From the NCBI GenBank assembly GCA_018398815.1, contig CM031626.1, positions 41,971,701-42,035,700 of the forward strand: DNA of 64,000 bases, in the 5' to 3' direction. This document shows, one piece after another, positions 45,801 through 54,476 of the stretch (within the stretch, counting starts at the first letter, position 1; every line of letters starts with the position of its first letter). A program made the position numbers and the translations under genes. This DNA is from Conus ventricosus. Taxonomy: Eukaryota; Mollusca; Gastropoda; Neogastropoda; Conidae. The notes beneath the pieces are model-generated. The model worked only from the letters and a program-made list of their open reading frames with translations. It made no database searches and was not told the origin of the DNA.

Positions 45801-48800
45801 ATAACCTCCCTCGTTTTTTGGCTCCATATTGTCGAAACATCATGTGTGTATGTTACCATGGTGATGTTACAGTCCAGCATATTGTCCACAGAACAAACAG
45901 TACCTGTGGAACAAACTCCCTCTATATTCCGCTCCATGTCACAAAACACTGTGGAACAACCTCCCTCTATATTCCCTCCATGTCCACAAAACACACAGTA
46001 CCTGCGAACAAACCTCCCCTATATTCCGCTCCATGTCCACAAAACACACAGTACCTGTGGAACACCTCCCTCTATATTCCGCTCCGTGTCCCACAAACAC
46101 ACAGTACCTGTGGAACAACCTCCCTCTATATTGGATAATTTACCTGACCTTGACTTCACGTCCACAAACCACTGGTACCTGTTGGACAGTGTAACGAACA
46201 GACTGCCTTTGCAACGATCATTTGTTGATTGAGAGAGATATACAATACTAATATCATTTAAGTTTTGCTGTGTATGTGTTTAGTTCCACATGACTATTGT
46301 TGGCCCAATGACTTATTGCAGATGACATGATAGTTCTAGCAGTCTCTTTAGAAATTACCTGGAAACAGTTTCTGGAAACTTTTCGTGCTTTGAAGAGCGT
46401 GACGTCACAGCCTGCCATCGACACTATAGTCTGTTTTATGATCGCTACAGCGCATTATTAGCTGTCGCAGTATCCAGATTCTAAAACGCAAAAAACGAAA
46501 CGGGACACAGTCAGGCAGGTGAGAGAGTCACTACTTCAGACGCTGACGCCTGTTTCTGTATTTCGGTGCACTGCCTGTAGATCAAGGCTTTCTGCGTACG
46601 ACTTACACATTGCAAGTCAAAAATTGCGTACGCAGGTCAGTGAAATGCGTGAAATATGCGTGATTTTTGCGTTAGCGCAATCCCTGGCTATGATACATCA
46701 TAGTTCTCAAACTTTGAAGAGAGTTCCAAGTATTTTCATCGGCTGTGTACTCACTACATCATGATTCTTGAGCTTTCTACAGCATTCGTATGGATGACAT
46801 GTTATATATAGCATGCACCCTGTGTAATAAATGGAAAGAATGAAGGAAGGCAGGAAACTGAGTGAACGATATTGAATAATATGGACTGGATGATAAGGGA
46901 AACGACTGAACGAAGCGCCAGCTGGAAGCTATTCAGTCGGCACTACCCAGGAAGGCAGCCTGTTGTGTAAACCAGTGTGGATTGTAAAGCGCTTAGAGCT
47001 TGGTCTCTAGCCAAGAATAGGCACTATAGAAGAATTAATTATAATAATTCTATAGAATTAATTATAATAATAATAATTCCACATTTGTTAATGGGCTGTG
47101 CTGCACCTTACTGCTCAAAGAGAGAGTGATGTCAGAAAGGAGAGAGTGATGTCAGAAAGGAGAGAGTGATGTCAGAAAGGAGAGAGTGATGTCAGAAAGT
47201 GAAAAATGCAACTCCGTTTTGGAAGGGTTGCGACGGTCGAATGGTGATTGCTTTGTAAATCATCTGCTGGAAGGAAAGTCACTAACATGTTACAAGAGTC
47301 GCCCTTTCAGTCTAAACTGATTTAACAGGAGGTCAGAACCAACTTGTACTAATCTAATTCAGTCAGCAGCATTGAACAAGTCCATTGAAGTGTCTTTCAG
47401 CCCCCACACCCATTCCTCCTCTCCCACTCCCCCAGTGTCCTCTAACTTTAACTCCACATTGTCTGATCAACAACAGAACCTTGTGGACAACCTCCCCTTA
47501 CCTTCAGCTCCAAGCTGTCCGACGAACAACAGAACCTTGCAGACAACCGCCCCCCCCCCCCCCCCCCGCATTAGGCTCCATGATTGTCCGATGAATAACA
47601 GAACCTTGCGGACAAGCTGCCCTTACCTTCGGCTCCACGTTGTCCATCTCCCGTTGAGGATTCGCCAAAGCAGGTTTTGCGTCTGGTCCCCGCCGATGCT
47701 GAAGTTGAGGCAGTGCAGAGGCTCGAACATCTCCTTCCAGATCTGTTCAACAGTCACCATCAGCAACTTTCATGCACGTGTGTATGCGCTCCCACCAATC
47801 TAGCACAGCCTTACTGGAGTCCTTCTTCAAGTATCAGGTTCTGCAGGGACACGTTGGGCATTTCTCTTTCCTCTCTCTTTCAGCATTCTCTGACACCGAT
47901 TTTATTCACGAGGTACAACAACAATCGCTTGTACATGCCTTCTTCTGATGTGAACTCTCTCCACTCTCACTGCCTCCCTATGATAATGATACACTTGCAA
48001 ATTCAGTATTCATTAAGTCACAGAATGACATAATATGGTTGACTACACTAAAATTAATCCATGTAGCTCTTCAGCCTCAACATTCTTAATTCGTGTCTTT
48101 TTTTTTTGGAGGGGAAAGGGGGGGGGGGGGGGGGTGGTATTTGTTCCTAACTATTTTCAGTCTTTTTTGTGTGCTCATTTGTGACCAATTTCAATTCCAT
48201 AAATAACCATATTACAAAATGATACTGGACATATATATAGAAAAATTTAAAAAAAAAAACAAACAAAAAACTCCCTAGACACTTGGTAGAAAAAAAAAGG
48301 ATGTTTCTCACAATTCAACTGCATCTGATTTAGAAGCATGCATATCAGTAAACCAGCACGCCTTTCTACGTTACCCTGATACAGAGTTCCTGCGTTTACA
48401 TTTATAGACACACAGACAATGCACACTGGGGGGAGGATGCATGTGAGAAGATATCGGGAGGGAATGGAAACGAGTAGACTATTAAAAGATTGAAAAAAGA
48501 AATAAAAGGTGTGGCTCTTCAATCTAAAAGCATTTGATATTGGGCTGATTGAATAGATCAACAGAAGATTCATAAACAGTATGAACAGCGCACAAATTGA
48601 AGAACCAATCAGATGACCAATCTATATATGGTGCGTCAGGGAGATATAACAACATTTCAAAATCAAAATGATGGTTACAATATTTCATAATTAAAATAAT
48701 GGTTAACTTCTGACCTCTTAGACATAACACTGATCTTCAATGGATCTGTTTACAATTTAGAAAAGCTTAACTTTTTTTTCTCTTGGCAAGACCGGAAGAC

Positions 48801-51800
48801 AAACGACCTTGTGAGGAGCCAAATAACATCACTTGCAGGCCCCAAGAACCCCTCTTGGCAACAGTCAAGAAGAGGAAGCTGTCGTGGTTCGGGCATGCCA
48901 TACGCCACAATTCACTGCCCAAAACAGTCATCCAGGGCACGCTGGAAGGCAGCAGACGAAGGGGACGACAAGCCAAATGCTGGATGGACAACATCAAAGA
49001 ATGGACCAGGATGGATGGCCCTACGCTGATGCGACAGGCAGAGGACAGGGCCGGATGGCGGTGCCTGGCTTCGAGAGTGTCTCTCATCTCTCCTCTACGC
49101 CCATCATGGGCAAGAGAATGATGATGATGATGATGAACTTTTTAAAACATCACATTCAGGATTTTGGAGAAATGTTTGAAAAGTATGGAAATTCCTCGAA
49201 AGAAAAAAAAAAGCATGGCAGGTGCAAGTATTTGTCACAAGAAATATGTGTGCAGACGACACTTTAAAGTGATACGAATTATGTGTGGCTAGTGAATACC
49301 ACACTTACAATTCAATTCAAGTGTTCAAATAACAGAAGTTCAATGTCATGAAATAAGCTGCAGTTTTTGAGTGATACGTCCACTTGACTATGAGTCAGGG
49401 GTCCCAAAATTAAAGTCAAATTTCAGCTTTTGCACTCATCTACTCCGACACAGTCACAGAAATCAGAATGTCAATAATAATTGGCCCTTGTCAGCCAATT
49501 TGGTGAAGACACTGTACAAACTGAAATCCACTGATGCTGAATACAAGGAAAGCGGGAACTGTTACAGAAAAAGACGTGATGAGATCCACATCCGTGAAAG
49601 GAAAAAGTACACATGCACTCAGGACACTATATCACACGTTTATGACTCAAAATGAGCTAGTGAACTTTGAACTTAGAAGTGCACAACATGTACTTGACTT
49701 AAATCAAAGTGCACAGCATGTGCCTATGACCAAAATTTAGACTAAAGTGCAGAACATAATTCACAGAGCTTAACTGCACAGCAAATACTAATGACAGAAA
49801 CTAACAGCTGCACAGCAAATACCTATGACTAGAACTGGAAGTGCACAGCAAGTATTAATGACTAAACCTCGCACCACACACCATGTTCAAATGAGTAAAA
49901 TAGCGCAATACCGAGCAAGCATGTATGTCACAACCTGAAAGTGCACATTACGTATTTACAGCTAAAAGAACTGACCGTATATTTATGACATACAGCGCTG
50001 TGCATTGTATTTATATCCACAAATGCACAAAGCGTAGCATTTTAATATTTCATGAGTTGCATTCCAAAAGTTTGCAAACACTGGTATGCAATATCACCGG
50101 AGCTGTTTTGAGTGATTTTTTTTTTTTTCCCCTTATGGCAGGTTTCTTCTTTGAAACTGTCTCTGTGGCATCCTCAATGTTTAACTCAACAGAACTTCCA
50201 AGTCACCCTTCACTTCACATGCGACATGGTAGCAGTCAGAACAAGGAATTCCACTAGTTAAGCTATTGCGTGGTTCTGACCCCACAACAACAACAACAAA
50301 GAAAGCTCTGCTGACAATTAAACCAGTCAGCATGGCTTAAAAATCATGATCAGCTTTGAGACGTTCCTTCTGCTGTTCTACCCCTTCTTGCTGATGTTGA
50401 CCATTTTCATTGAAATAAATCTACAGTCTGTAGCTCTGGTTTGTCTTTCCTTCTGCTTGTTCTACCCCTTCTTGCTGATGTTGACCATTTTCATTGAAAT
50501 AAATCTACAGTCTGTAGCTCTGGTTTGTCTTGCTTCTGTTTAAGCTGCTGCCCAGTCCGTGAAGTGTGTGTGTGCATGTTTTTTGTTTGTTTGTTTTGTT
50601 CTGGGATTTTTTTTTTTTTTTTGGTATTCCATTTTGTCACACACTGTAGCAGAAAACCATTGTCAAAGAAACTGTAGTAAGGTGGTAAGCAAGGACGGAT
50701 GTCTAGCACTCGCTAGCTCTGTACATCTAAGCTTTACTTTTGTTTCATTTCCTTTTCCTGCGTAGCACAGAGCCACTCACCTCACTGGTCAGCTTTCAAT
50801 GTCCAACACCAACATACGCACAGACTCATTAAAACAAGATTTTCTAAAAAAAAAAAAAATGTGCATGAGGATTGTGGGTTGGGGATGGGGACAGGGGGAT
50901 AAAAGATTGGAGGGGAGGGCTAAGAAAGGAAGGGGAAGAACAGGCACAGAAGGAGGAAGGAGGAGAAGACGGAGCAGGGATGTCTGTCTCCATGTCATTT
51001 CTTCAGGGTCACTGAAAACCATGAATCTGGTGGTCATGTCAGAACATTCACATTTGTTCCAAGTTGACCATTTTCGGCATCGATGGTTATGCTATCAGTT
51101 GATAGACCAGTCAACAATTTTTTTAAAAAACTTTATCATTTTCAGCATCGATGGTAGTGCTATACAGTTAATAGACCCATCAACAAATACATCGACGTAG
51201 ATGGTCAGGCTCTAAGCAAATAAACCAATCAACCAACTTGTCACCATAGATGGTCAGGCTATCAATAAATCAACTAGTCAACCAACCTGACGTCATTTAC
51301 AGTCTGGCTATAAATAAGTGAATCAACCATCCAACCATTTTTTGGCCCCTGTGTTTTATGTTCCATTTGAGTAAACCAAGAAGGGGGTAGCTGACATGCT
51401 TACCTCCGTCTGTTGCAGGTGAGCAAAGATGGAATCGCCCAGAAACAACACCTCCGGTTCTCTCTCCTTGCCTTCCAAAATGAAGCAATTGTGCTGCACA
51501 CACACACAAACACACACTAAAAAAAAAAAAAATTAAAAAAAATAATAAAATGACAAAAAAACAACCCCTCTGTAACTTGGCCCGTGCACCTTCCATAGAG
51601 TCCCAGTCTTTGACTTGTGCGGTAAAAAGCTAGCTTGTCAACTGATACTACATGCCACAAAAGATTTGAGACATCTGACCGGAGAAGAAGAGACATTAAC
51701 TGATATGGCGCTGGGGCGGGTTTAGTATTAAGGCACTTCAAGCTCAACAGGCAGCACTGTAGTTAACAGAGCATGACCAATGTACTGTCTGCTGAAGAAG

Positions 51801-52915
51801 GGGCCTTTTAACCTTCTGAATCATTGCTGTAGCATGTGAAGAATCTTAAAAAGATAAAATAATGGCACCTTAACTGCAGTTTTGCTGATATTCTCTCTGT
51901 CAAGGAATGTGACCATCTTGCTGATCAGTGCGCTTGTAAGATTTCGTCACAGTCCACTGCAGGCAGTGTCTGCCAGTCTGTCGTTTCTCATGAATTATTT
52001 ATTATTCCAAACCATAAATGTCAGCGTGACATAGTTCAGTGATAATCCTGAACGCCAATCAGCTGATGTTGATTTTCGCACAGGGCTGCCATATTTTTTC
52101 TTTTCATACATGCTTCACTTCAACAGACTGACAAATCCAAATGTTCATTTAAAAAGGTCCAATATTTTTAACTCTTGTCAGCACTGCATAGTATCATGTG
52201 AATGAATATAATTCAGTCATTACTTTCATCCAGAAAGTTTAAAGTGTTGAGATATCCAGTAAGTGGGATGCAACAGTCTTGTTATCTAAGCTCTTGTCAC
52301 TTGCAATTATTTTGTTCTTGTTTTGTACACACATACCTTTTATGCATTTCAACTCTATTTCAATGGTGAATTTAATTATCTCAAAATGTTCAATCTTCTT
52401 CTTAAGATGTTCATTTGACATAATTTTTGCACTATATAACTGCCTTTTTCTTCATCTTTCTTTTCCTGCTAATGGTATTCATTTTTTAATTTAAAAAAAA
52501 TTCATTTTCTATCTATTTATGTCCAGGCTGTAGTCTGTCTCCTGGCGACTATCAATGACTGGGATTGACAATGGAGATACGCTGAGAGTACGGCAGGCTC
52601 TATTGCATTGTGTGTCTTACACATCATTTCTTTGTTTCTAAAACGAACAAACACTATCGCTGTGTGTGTGTTTTTTTTCCCCGATGGAGCATAGCCGTGA
52701 ATGTTTTTTAATAAAATAACAAAAATGCAAAAGAAAATGCATGACACGTCAAACCAGATGGATTCGAAATGACCAAGTCGTATTGGTTACATTTTCATAA
52801 AACTGGCATATATATATACCTGACTCATCCAACGATCATCTCCTTGCCAGTCCTCTACTTCTTGCGGTGCAGCTGCAGGATTTTCTGCTAGTGAATCTGC
52901 TTCTCGTTTTGCCAT
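33630..52915 (-). CDS. PAFAH1B2: PAF acetylhydrolase IB catalytic (alpha) subunit homologue, five coding exons
   Basis: Joined from exons 52,915-52,820, 51,493-51,404, 47,742-47,627, 43,246-43,127 and 33,952-33,630. The product is about 249 residues, against 229-231 for the mammalian alpha subunits, with the excess at the C-terminus. The family is a cytosolic SGNH hydrolase that removes the acetyl group from platelet-activating factor and binds the LIS1 (PAFAH1B1) protein in dynein regulation. Visible landmarks are NPAA with QGDDRWMSQ, PEVLFLGDSIF (nucleophile Ser about 53), LNFSIGGDQTQNLLWRI, VILIGTNNH, GLLPRGEKPN and DMWDFVHLT (Asp about 200, His about 203). All introns are phase 0, and the splits after MSQ, before IW and before GLLPRG agree with the mammalian gene layout as I recall it. 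Exons 3, 4 and 5 lack one, three and one bases relative to an open frame. PAFAH1B2 and PAFAH1B3 cannot be told apart here. Confidence 0.93.
34100..34370 (+). mobile_element. tRNA-derived SINE, second family (in intron 4)
   Basis: The head has an A-box-like TAGCAAGTGGTTAGC and a perfect T-arm GTGGG-TTTGATT-CCCAC, followed by a body (CATTTACGAGTGACATTTTT) not shared with the first SINE family. It is antisense to the gene. It is not a functional tRNA, since the anticodon arm and acceptor do not fold properly. Confidence 0.65.
34632..34922. repeat. Near-perfect inverted repeat (arms about 100 bp)
   Basis: The arms 34,632-34,736 and 34,821-34,922 are reverse complements with few differences, separated by about 84 bp. 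Shared blocks include ATGTAATAACT, CGCCAAACAAATGG, CACAAGACAAAA, and GACCTAAGAGGTCGAAACGC on one strand. The last is hammerhead-like, so the arms may be Penelope terminal sequences in inverted orientation. Confidence 0.85.
34923..35907. other. Intron 4 sequence
   Basis: No exon. A block near 35,005-35,045 (CCTCTGGATGGAACTTCAAACCG form) resembles the SINE body at 36,020-36,050 and may be an older copy. Confidence 0.4.
35908..36078 (+). mobile_element. tRNA-derived SINE, third head type
   Basis: The A-box region TGGCTTCATGGGTAATGCG and B-box GGTTCCATTCTC sit about 40 bases apart, followed by a body with GAGACTTCAAACCGAGG. The body is interrupted by a piggyBac insertion at 36,079 and its flank continues at 37,189. 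Confidence 0.6.
36079..37188 (+). mobile_element. piggyBac-type deletion derivative
   Basis: The ends are inverted CCCTCTTRTACTC (36,079-36,091 and 37,176-37,188), and each is flanked by TTAA (36,075-36,078 and 37,189-37,192), the piggyBac target. The 1.1-kb element keeps only the N-terminal part of a transposase. An unoccupied copy of the flanking sequence with a single TTAA lies at 37,613-37,616. Confidence 0.93.
36331..36783 (+). pseudogene. piggyBac transposase N-terminal fragment
   Basis: A 150-codon frame. An acidic N-terminal region (ELDEIIVEVETFERK, SSVEEDGEVQSD) leads to FQEPTGPAHSLPDTATPLVF and LLLMKET, the entry to the piggyBac-type transposase fold (DDE_Tnp_1_7). The catalytic core with its Asp triad is absent, so the element cannot move by itself. 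The frame reads out into unrelated sequence before its stop. Confidence 0.8.
37222..37571 (-). pseudogene. Penelope reverse transcriptase fragment (copy 1)
   Basis: It encodes QGAAMGSPVSPIVANLFMED, CYMDHTMTVLKQIGGRRL, TFEVEENGSITMLDTCITRT and VYRKPTHTDQYLQFDSHLPL, the palm-to-thumb part of a Penelope RT. The catalytic box is YMDH, not YxDD. Both ends are cut short. A sequence of about 55 bp occurs on both sides (36,033-36,078 joined to 37,193 on, and 37,572-37,627). Confidence 0.88.
37572..37919. other. Intron 4 spacer including the piggyBac empty site
   Basis: It starts with the uninterrupted copy of the piggyBac flank (37,572-37,648). The rest is unrecognised. Confidence 0.5.
37920..38365. 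repeat. 22-bp minisatellite with higher-order structure, about 20 units
   Basis: Type A units (TGATGCGTCCTTTTGCC) alternate with type B units (TATGCTGCGTTCTTTTACC) in AAB and AAAB order, so the higher-order period is 66-88 bp. The last units drift to GATGCATTC. The Lys/Arg/His-rich minus-strand frame is an artefact. Confidence 0.93.
38542..39098 (-). pseudogene. Penelope GIY-YIG endonuclease (copy 2)
   Basis: The RT-EN linker FGVSVHAKPTNAIRSQLVHP leads to VMYKIDCQDCDHSYIGETER, the GIY-YIG core with CxxC, then KRLKEHKRE and LDREARWFQRE. The C-terminal part (KDAVHIASRNPTLTATG) follows in another frame. The domain nicks DNA for integration. The core residues are present but the frame is broken near 38,760. 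Confidence 0.88.
39073..40420 (-). pseudogene. Penelope reverse transcriptase (copy 2)
   Basis: Near 39,900 the frame reads VGKTEHSIANSADLVKRLSM and DEMLASYDVTALF, with the first catalytic Asp. In the frame 39,073-39,735 it reads FTFEGQLYQQTEGAAMGPPV, SPIVADLFMEDSEEKALASF, and CYMDHTMTVLKKIGGRRL with YMDH as in copy 1. Upstream sequence to about 40,420 carries the N-terminal ILPADKGRATV-type block in reverse complement. At least three frame changes are present. Confidence 0.85.
40421..40580. repeat. Tandem repeat, 3 x about 53 bp
   Basis: Units start GTGTTAGAAATTGTTATGATG and include GACCAACCCCATGATGAC. They abut the 5' end of the Penelope copy. Confidence 0.92.
40694..41633. repeat. 25-bp minisatellite, about 38 units
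   Basis: The unit TTCAGGTCCACATCCACACC plus ACCAG is regular at the left and becomes increasingly ragged, with one- to three-base losses, toward the right. The 228-codon plus-strand frame is an artefact of the repeat. Confidence 0.95.
41634..41700. repeat. Poly(G) run, about 65 bases
   Basis: A near-pure G homopolymer with one T, between the degraded end of the 25-bp array and a SINE head. Confidence 0.9.
41701..42195 (+). mobile_element. tRNA-derived SINE with alternative tail
   Basis: The head (TAGCTCATTGGTAGAGAGCC, anticodon region CTCGTGA, B-box GGGTTCGAATCTCC) and body are those of the first family. After the body, at GCATGCATCCTG, it switches to a different 3' part ending GATTGTAAAGCGCTTAAAGC and GGCGCTATGTAAG. 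The same tail occurs alone at 46,785-47,050. Confidence 0.85.
42196..43126. other. Intron 4 sequence with microsatellites
   Basis: GT repeat 42,639-42,700 and GA-rich tract 42,857-42,950. There is also AAC/GAC-rich sequence to 43,120, directly after the donor of PAFAH1B exon 4. Confidence 0.6.
43127..43246 (-). CDS. PAFAH1B2: PAFAH1B exon 4 (GTNNH block)
   Basis: It opens with VIVILIGTNNHKHSA (SGNH block III Asn) and ends KQPQAQLLVL before the donor GTGGGT. The middle reads AIEKIVEVL in another frame. The length is 120 bp against 123 for the 41 codons the family has, so three bases are missing in all. The acceptor CCTTGGTGCAG is good. Confidence 0.9.
43247..43652. other. Intron 3 sequence next to the exon 4 acceptor
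   Basis: C-run at about 43,281-43,302 and pyrimidine-rich sequence, with nothing else recognised. Confidence 0.4.
43653..45222. repeat. 59-bp minisatellite, about 26 units, in intron 3
   Basis: Units contain AGAGTCAACTGCCCATCG, TTACTTTAAAGAAAAGC and AATACAACGGCTTTAAGC. Substitutions are very few (TGTAAG/TGCAAG), but one-base deletions are frequent and scattered. Confidence 0.95.
45356..45415. repeat. Segment duplicated at 45,829-45,886
   Basis: Both copies read TATTGTCGAAACATCATGTG and TACCATGGTGATGTTACAG. The second copy lies within the 54-bp array. Confidence 0.9.
45728..46190 (-). repeat. 54-bp minisatellite related to the PAFAH1B exon 3 end
   Basis: About seven to eight units, the clearest at 45,890-46,135, contain CTGTGGAACAACCTCCCTC and ATATTCCGCTCCATGTCCAC. 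Base-by-base comparison with the 56-bp units at 47,436-47,640 shows the same arrangement (GGAGC-GAA, a purine block, TTGTCC-like, then TTCTGT-like on the minus strand). Confidence 0.75.
46191..46784. other. Intron 3 spacer
   Basis: Unique sequence without a recognised feature. Confidence 0.4.
46785..47050 (+). mobile_element. SINE 3' half with alternative tail
   Basis: It aligns with 41,950-42,190 from ATGGATGACATGTTA to GGCACTATAGAAG. The tRNA head is missing, and an ATAAT-rich end follows. Confidence 0.8.
47118..47205. repeat. 20-bp tandem repeat, 4 units
   Basis: The unit is AGAGAGTGATGTCAGAAAGG, four perfect or near-perfect copies. Confidence 0.95.
47436..47640 (-). repeat. PAFAH1B2: Tandem copies of the exon 3 end and splice donor
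   Basis: The 56-bp unit that contains the last codons of exon 3 and its GTAAGG donor (47,585-47,640) is repeated to the left at 47,516-47,584, at 47,460-47,515 and, partly, at 47,436-47,459. The copy at 47,460-47,515 keeps a full GAAG/GTAAGG. The copy between has its donor replaced by a C-run of about 18 bases. Confidence 0.88.
47627..47742 (-). CDS. PAFAH1B2: PAFAH1B exon 3
   Basis: It encodes IWKEMFEPLHCLNFSIGGDQ and TQNLLWRILNG, then, one base out of frame, EMDNVEPK. The exon is 116 bp where 117 is expected; the apparent loss is in a G-run near 47,653. Acceptor TTGAACAG, donor AAG/GTAAGG. The donor end is repeated in tandem in the following intron (47,436-47,640). Confidence 0.93.
47743..48777. 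other. Intron 2 sequence
   Basis: It includes a G-run near 48,118-48,134 and A-runs. No exon or repeat family was recognised. Confidence 0.4.
48778..49134 (+). mobile_element. RTE-like LINE 3' end
   Basis: An open frame at 48,783-49,121 ends with the pattern KKRKLSWFGHAIRHNSLPKT, VIQGTLEGSRRRGRQAKCWM, DNIKEWTRM, known from the extreme C-terminus of LINE polyproteins of the RTE type. A (GATGAT)n tail follows at 49,120-49,135, and AACTTTTT occurs on both sides as a likely target duplication. Only the last 10% or so of an element is present. Confidence 0.85.
49135..49669. other. Intron 2 sequence
   Basis: No recognised feature. Confidence 0.4.
49670..49960. repeat. Degenerate tandem repeat around GTGCACAGCA
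   Basis: About six diverged units of 35-45 bp, each with AGTGCACAGCA or CTGCACAGCA followed by AATAC and ATGAC. Confidence 0.65.
50368..50535. repeat. Tandem duplication, 2 x 83 bp
   Basis: Two copies running from TTCTGCTTGTTCTACCCC to GTAGCTCTGGTTTGTCTT, one base different in length. Confidence 0.93.
51055..51345. repeat. Degenerate tandem repeat, about 4-5 units of 60 bp
   Basis: Each unit has ATCGATGGT or ATAGATGGTCAGGCTAT, then AATAAACCAATCAACCAAC-like sequence. It is next to PAFAH1B exon 2. Confidence 0.7.
51404..51493 (-). CDS. PAFAH1B2: PAFAH1B exon 2 (nucleophile Ser block)
   Basis: Thirty codons with no frame error, beginning HNCFILEGKEREPEVLFLGD and carrying GDSIF, SGNH block I with the catalytic serine. 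The acceptor is TGTGCAG, where a TG microsatellite supplies the pyrimidine tract. The donor is GAG/GTAAGC. Confidence 0.95.
51494..52819. other. PAFAH1B2: PAFAH1B intron 1
   Basis: AT-rich. It has a TG-type microsatellite just upstream of the exon 2 acceptor (CA on the plus strand, 51,494-51,517) and an A-run beside it. Confidence 0.6.
52820..52915 (-). CDS. PAFAH1B2: PAFAH1B exon 1 (coding start)
   Basis: Thirty-two codons from ATG (52,915-52,913) to MSQ, followed by the donor GTATATAT. The residues MAKREADSLAENPAAAPQ then EVEDWQGDDRWMSQ fit the conserved N-terminus, where NPAA and QGDDRWMSQH are family hallmarks. No upstream in-frame start is needed. The 5' UTR would extend right of 52,915. 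Confidence 0.93.
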
Positions 52916-54424
52916 GCTGTTTGTCCAAGACACCAGCGACAGGGACTAATTCGTCTGCAAAATCTTTCCTTCCCTCCGCCGGAAATGGAGGTATTATAAT
53001 AGCGCACTTCCCTTTCCGGTAAATAGCTCTGGAGAGACGGGGGGGGGGGGGAGTAACAAAAACATCGACGGCTTCTTTCATTAATCCGAGGACATTGGAC
53101 ATTACATTTTCTGGTCCGGGATAGAGGTGGTATGGGGAGGGGACAAAGAAAAGGCAGCATGAACATAGTTATAAGAATTTCCACTAATTTTCAACTTCCA
53201 GCCATTGTTTGCATTGAACGTGAAATGAATCTGAAACGAAGAGTAATTTGATATTATATAAGACTACGTGATATATTTGTATTGTAGTGGTTAGTAGATC
53301 AAAATATCGGTATTCACCTGCTAGGGCAGGCAGCTATTTTTCCTTGGGGGGGGGGGGGGGGGGGGTCAACAATACTATCTTTTTACCATGGTTCAGCAAA
53401 CCGCAGTAAGCAAACATATTACAGTTCAATAAAGTACTAGAATCATCATGTGGCCAGACTAAAACTAAGATAACTGAGACTTACCATAAGCAAAATTCTA
53501 AGAATGTGATTTTGTGGTTTGAAAAATAAGTGTGTATTAAGAGGTTCAAAGTTAGAGCCGCACGCGCTTTGAAATTAGATAAGCGAAAGGACTAATAAAA
53601 AAACATCCCACACAATGCTGACAAAAAGGCAGGACCAACAACACCAAACAAAAACACTTTTGTTTCCCCATTCCAATAGCCCAGGGACAGTATCAAAATA
53701 TATTTGTACAAATAGCGCCATTTGGACGGATTAGACTCGGTGACCCCGAAGAAGAAAATCACTGGGGGAAGGGCAACAACGCTACTAACGTTTGATTGTT
53801 CGCATGAATGGTTTGAATTCGTTCACTTCATCTGACATCGCTGGTGGAAGTGAAGGTTTGTCGAGTGGGTGTGCCACGGTCAGAAAGTGACTGGCCCTTA
53901 GTAAAACTTGTGTCTGCTCAAGAAAAGCAGACGATCCCCGCGAAACACACTTCGGCTGTTCGAGCTCGAGAACTGAAAATCAAAGCCAGCGAAACTTGTT
54001 ACATGAGGTGGCACTTAAATTTTGACAGTGATCGATCGAAGTGGGAATGGTTTTGCCGTAGGCGTTAGACAGTAAAGACTAATCATTAAATCAGGAAGAA
54101 GAGTGACGACGGCATCCGATCAACCGACATAGTGACCACAGACAGTGCGCGTGTGACCGAGTTTCGGTTTCAGTAGTATTCCACAGTCGATGCGGAAGCC
54201 GGCAGTCTGGCCCATGATGAGGTGGTGGTGCGTTGAAAGCGTAAAGCGATGCTAGATGAGGAGATAATAGGACAGGCAAATGTCAGTGTAGTCATTTTCC
54301 CACAGCCTCGAGCAGAAACGATTACACTGTTAGTAGGCAGAGAGAACTTACACCGTGGGACTGGGAAGTGGGTTAGAACGTTTGTGGATTGACACGAGGA
54401 GCAGGCGTGAAGTCAAGTGTCAAC
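52916..54424. promoter_or_regulatory. Bidirectional upstream region of PAFAH1B and the putative secreted-peptide gene
   Basis: The two 5' ends face away from each other across 1.5 kb, so both promoters should be here. G-runs lie at 53,039-53,051 and 53,346-53,365. No TATA box can be assigned. The 74-codon frame at 53,844-54,068 has no known domain and may be 5' UTR. Confidence 0.45.
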
Positions 54425-54476
54425 ATGGAGAAACTTGGCAGCATTCTCCTCTGTTTACTTTCTCTTGTGTGTTCAG
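54425..54476 (+). CDS. Signal-peptide exon of a putative secreted protein
   Basis: The ATG at 54,425 opens MEKLGSILLCLLSLVCS, a short basic start and a hydrophobic core typical of a secretion signal, followed at once by CAG/GTGAGT, a consensus splice donor leaving phase 1. An in-frame ATG at 54,389 would add 12 polar residues, and the later start fits a signal peptide better. Unspliced reading continues to a stop at 54,598 with a Lys-rich, low-complexity end, which looks like intron. The mature protein cannot be identified from this exon alone. Confidence 0.55.

Noticed and set aside
53844..54068. 74-codon frame upstream of the signal-peptide exon
   Set aside because: It has no domain and lies in the presumed 5' region between two divergent genes. 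It could be an upstream frame in a 5' UTR, but nothing supports a protein.
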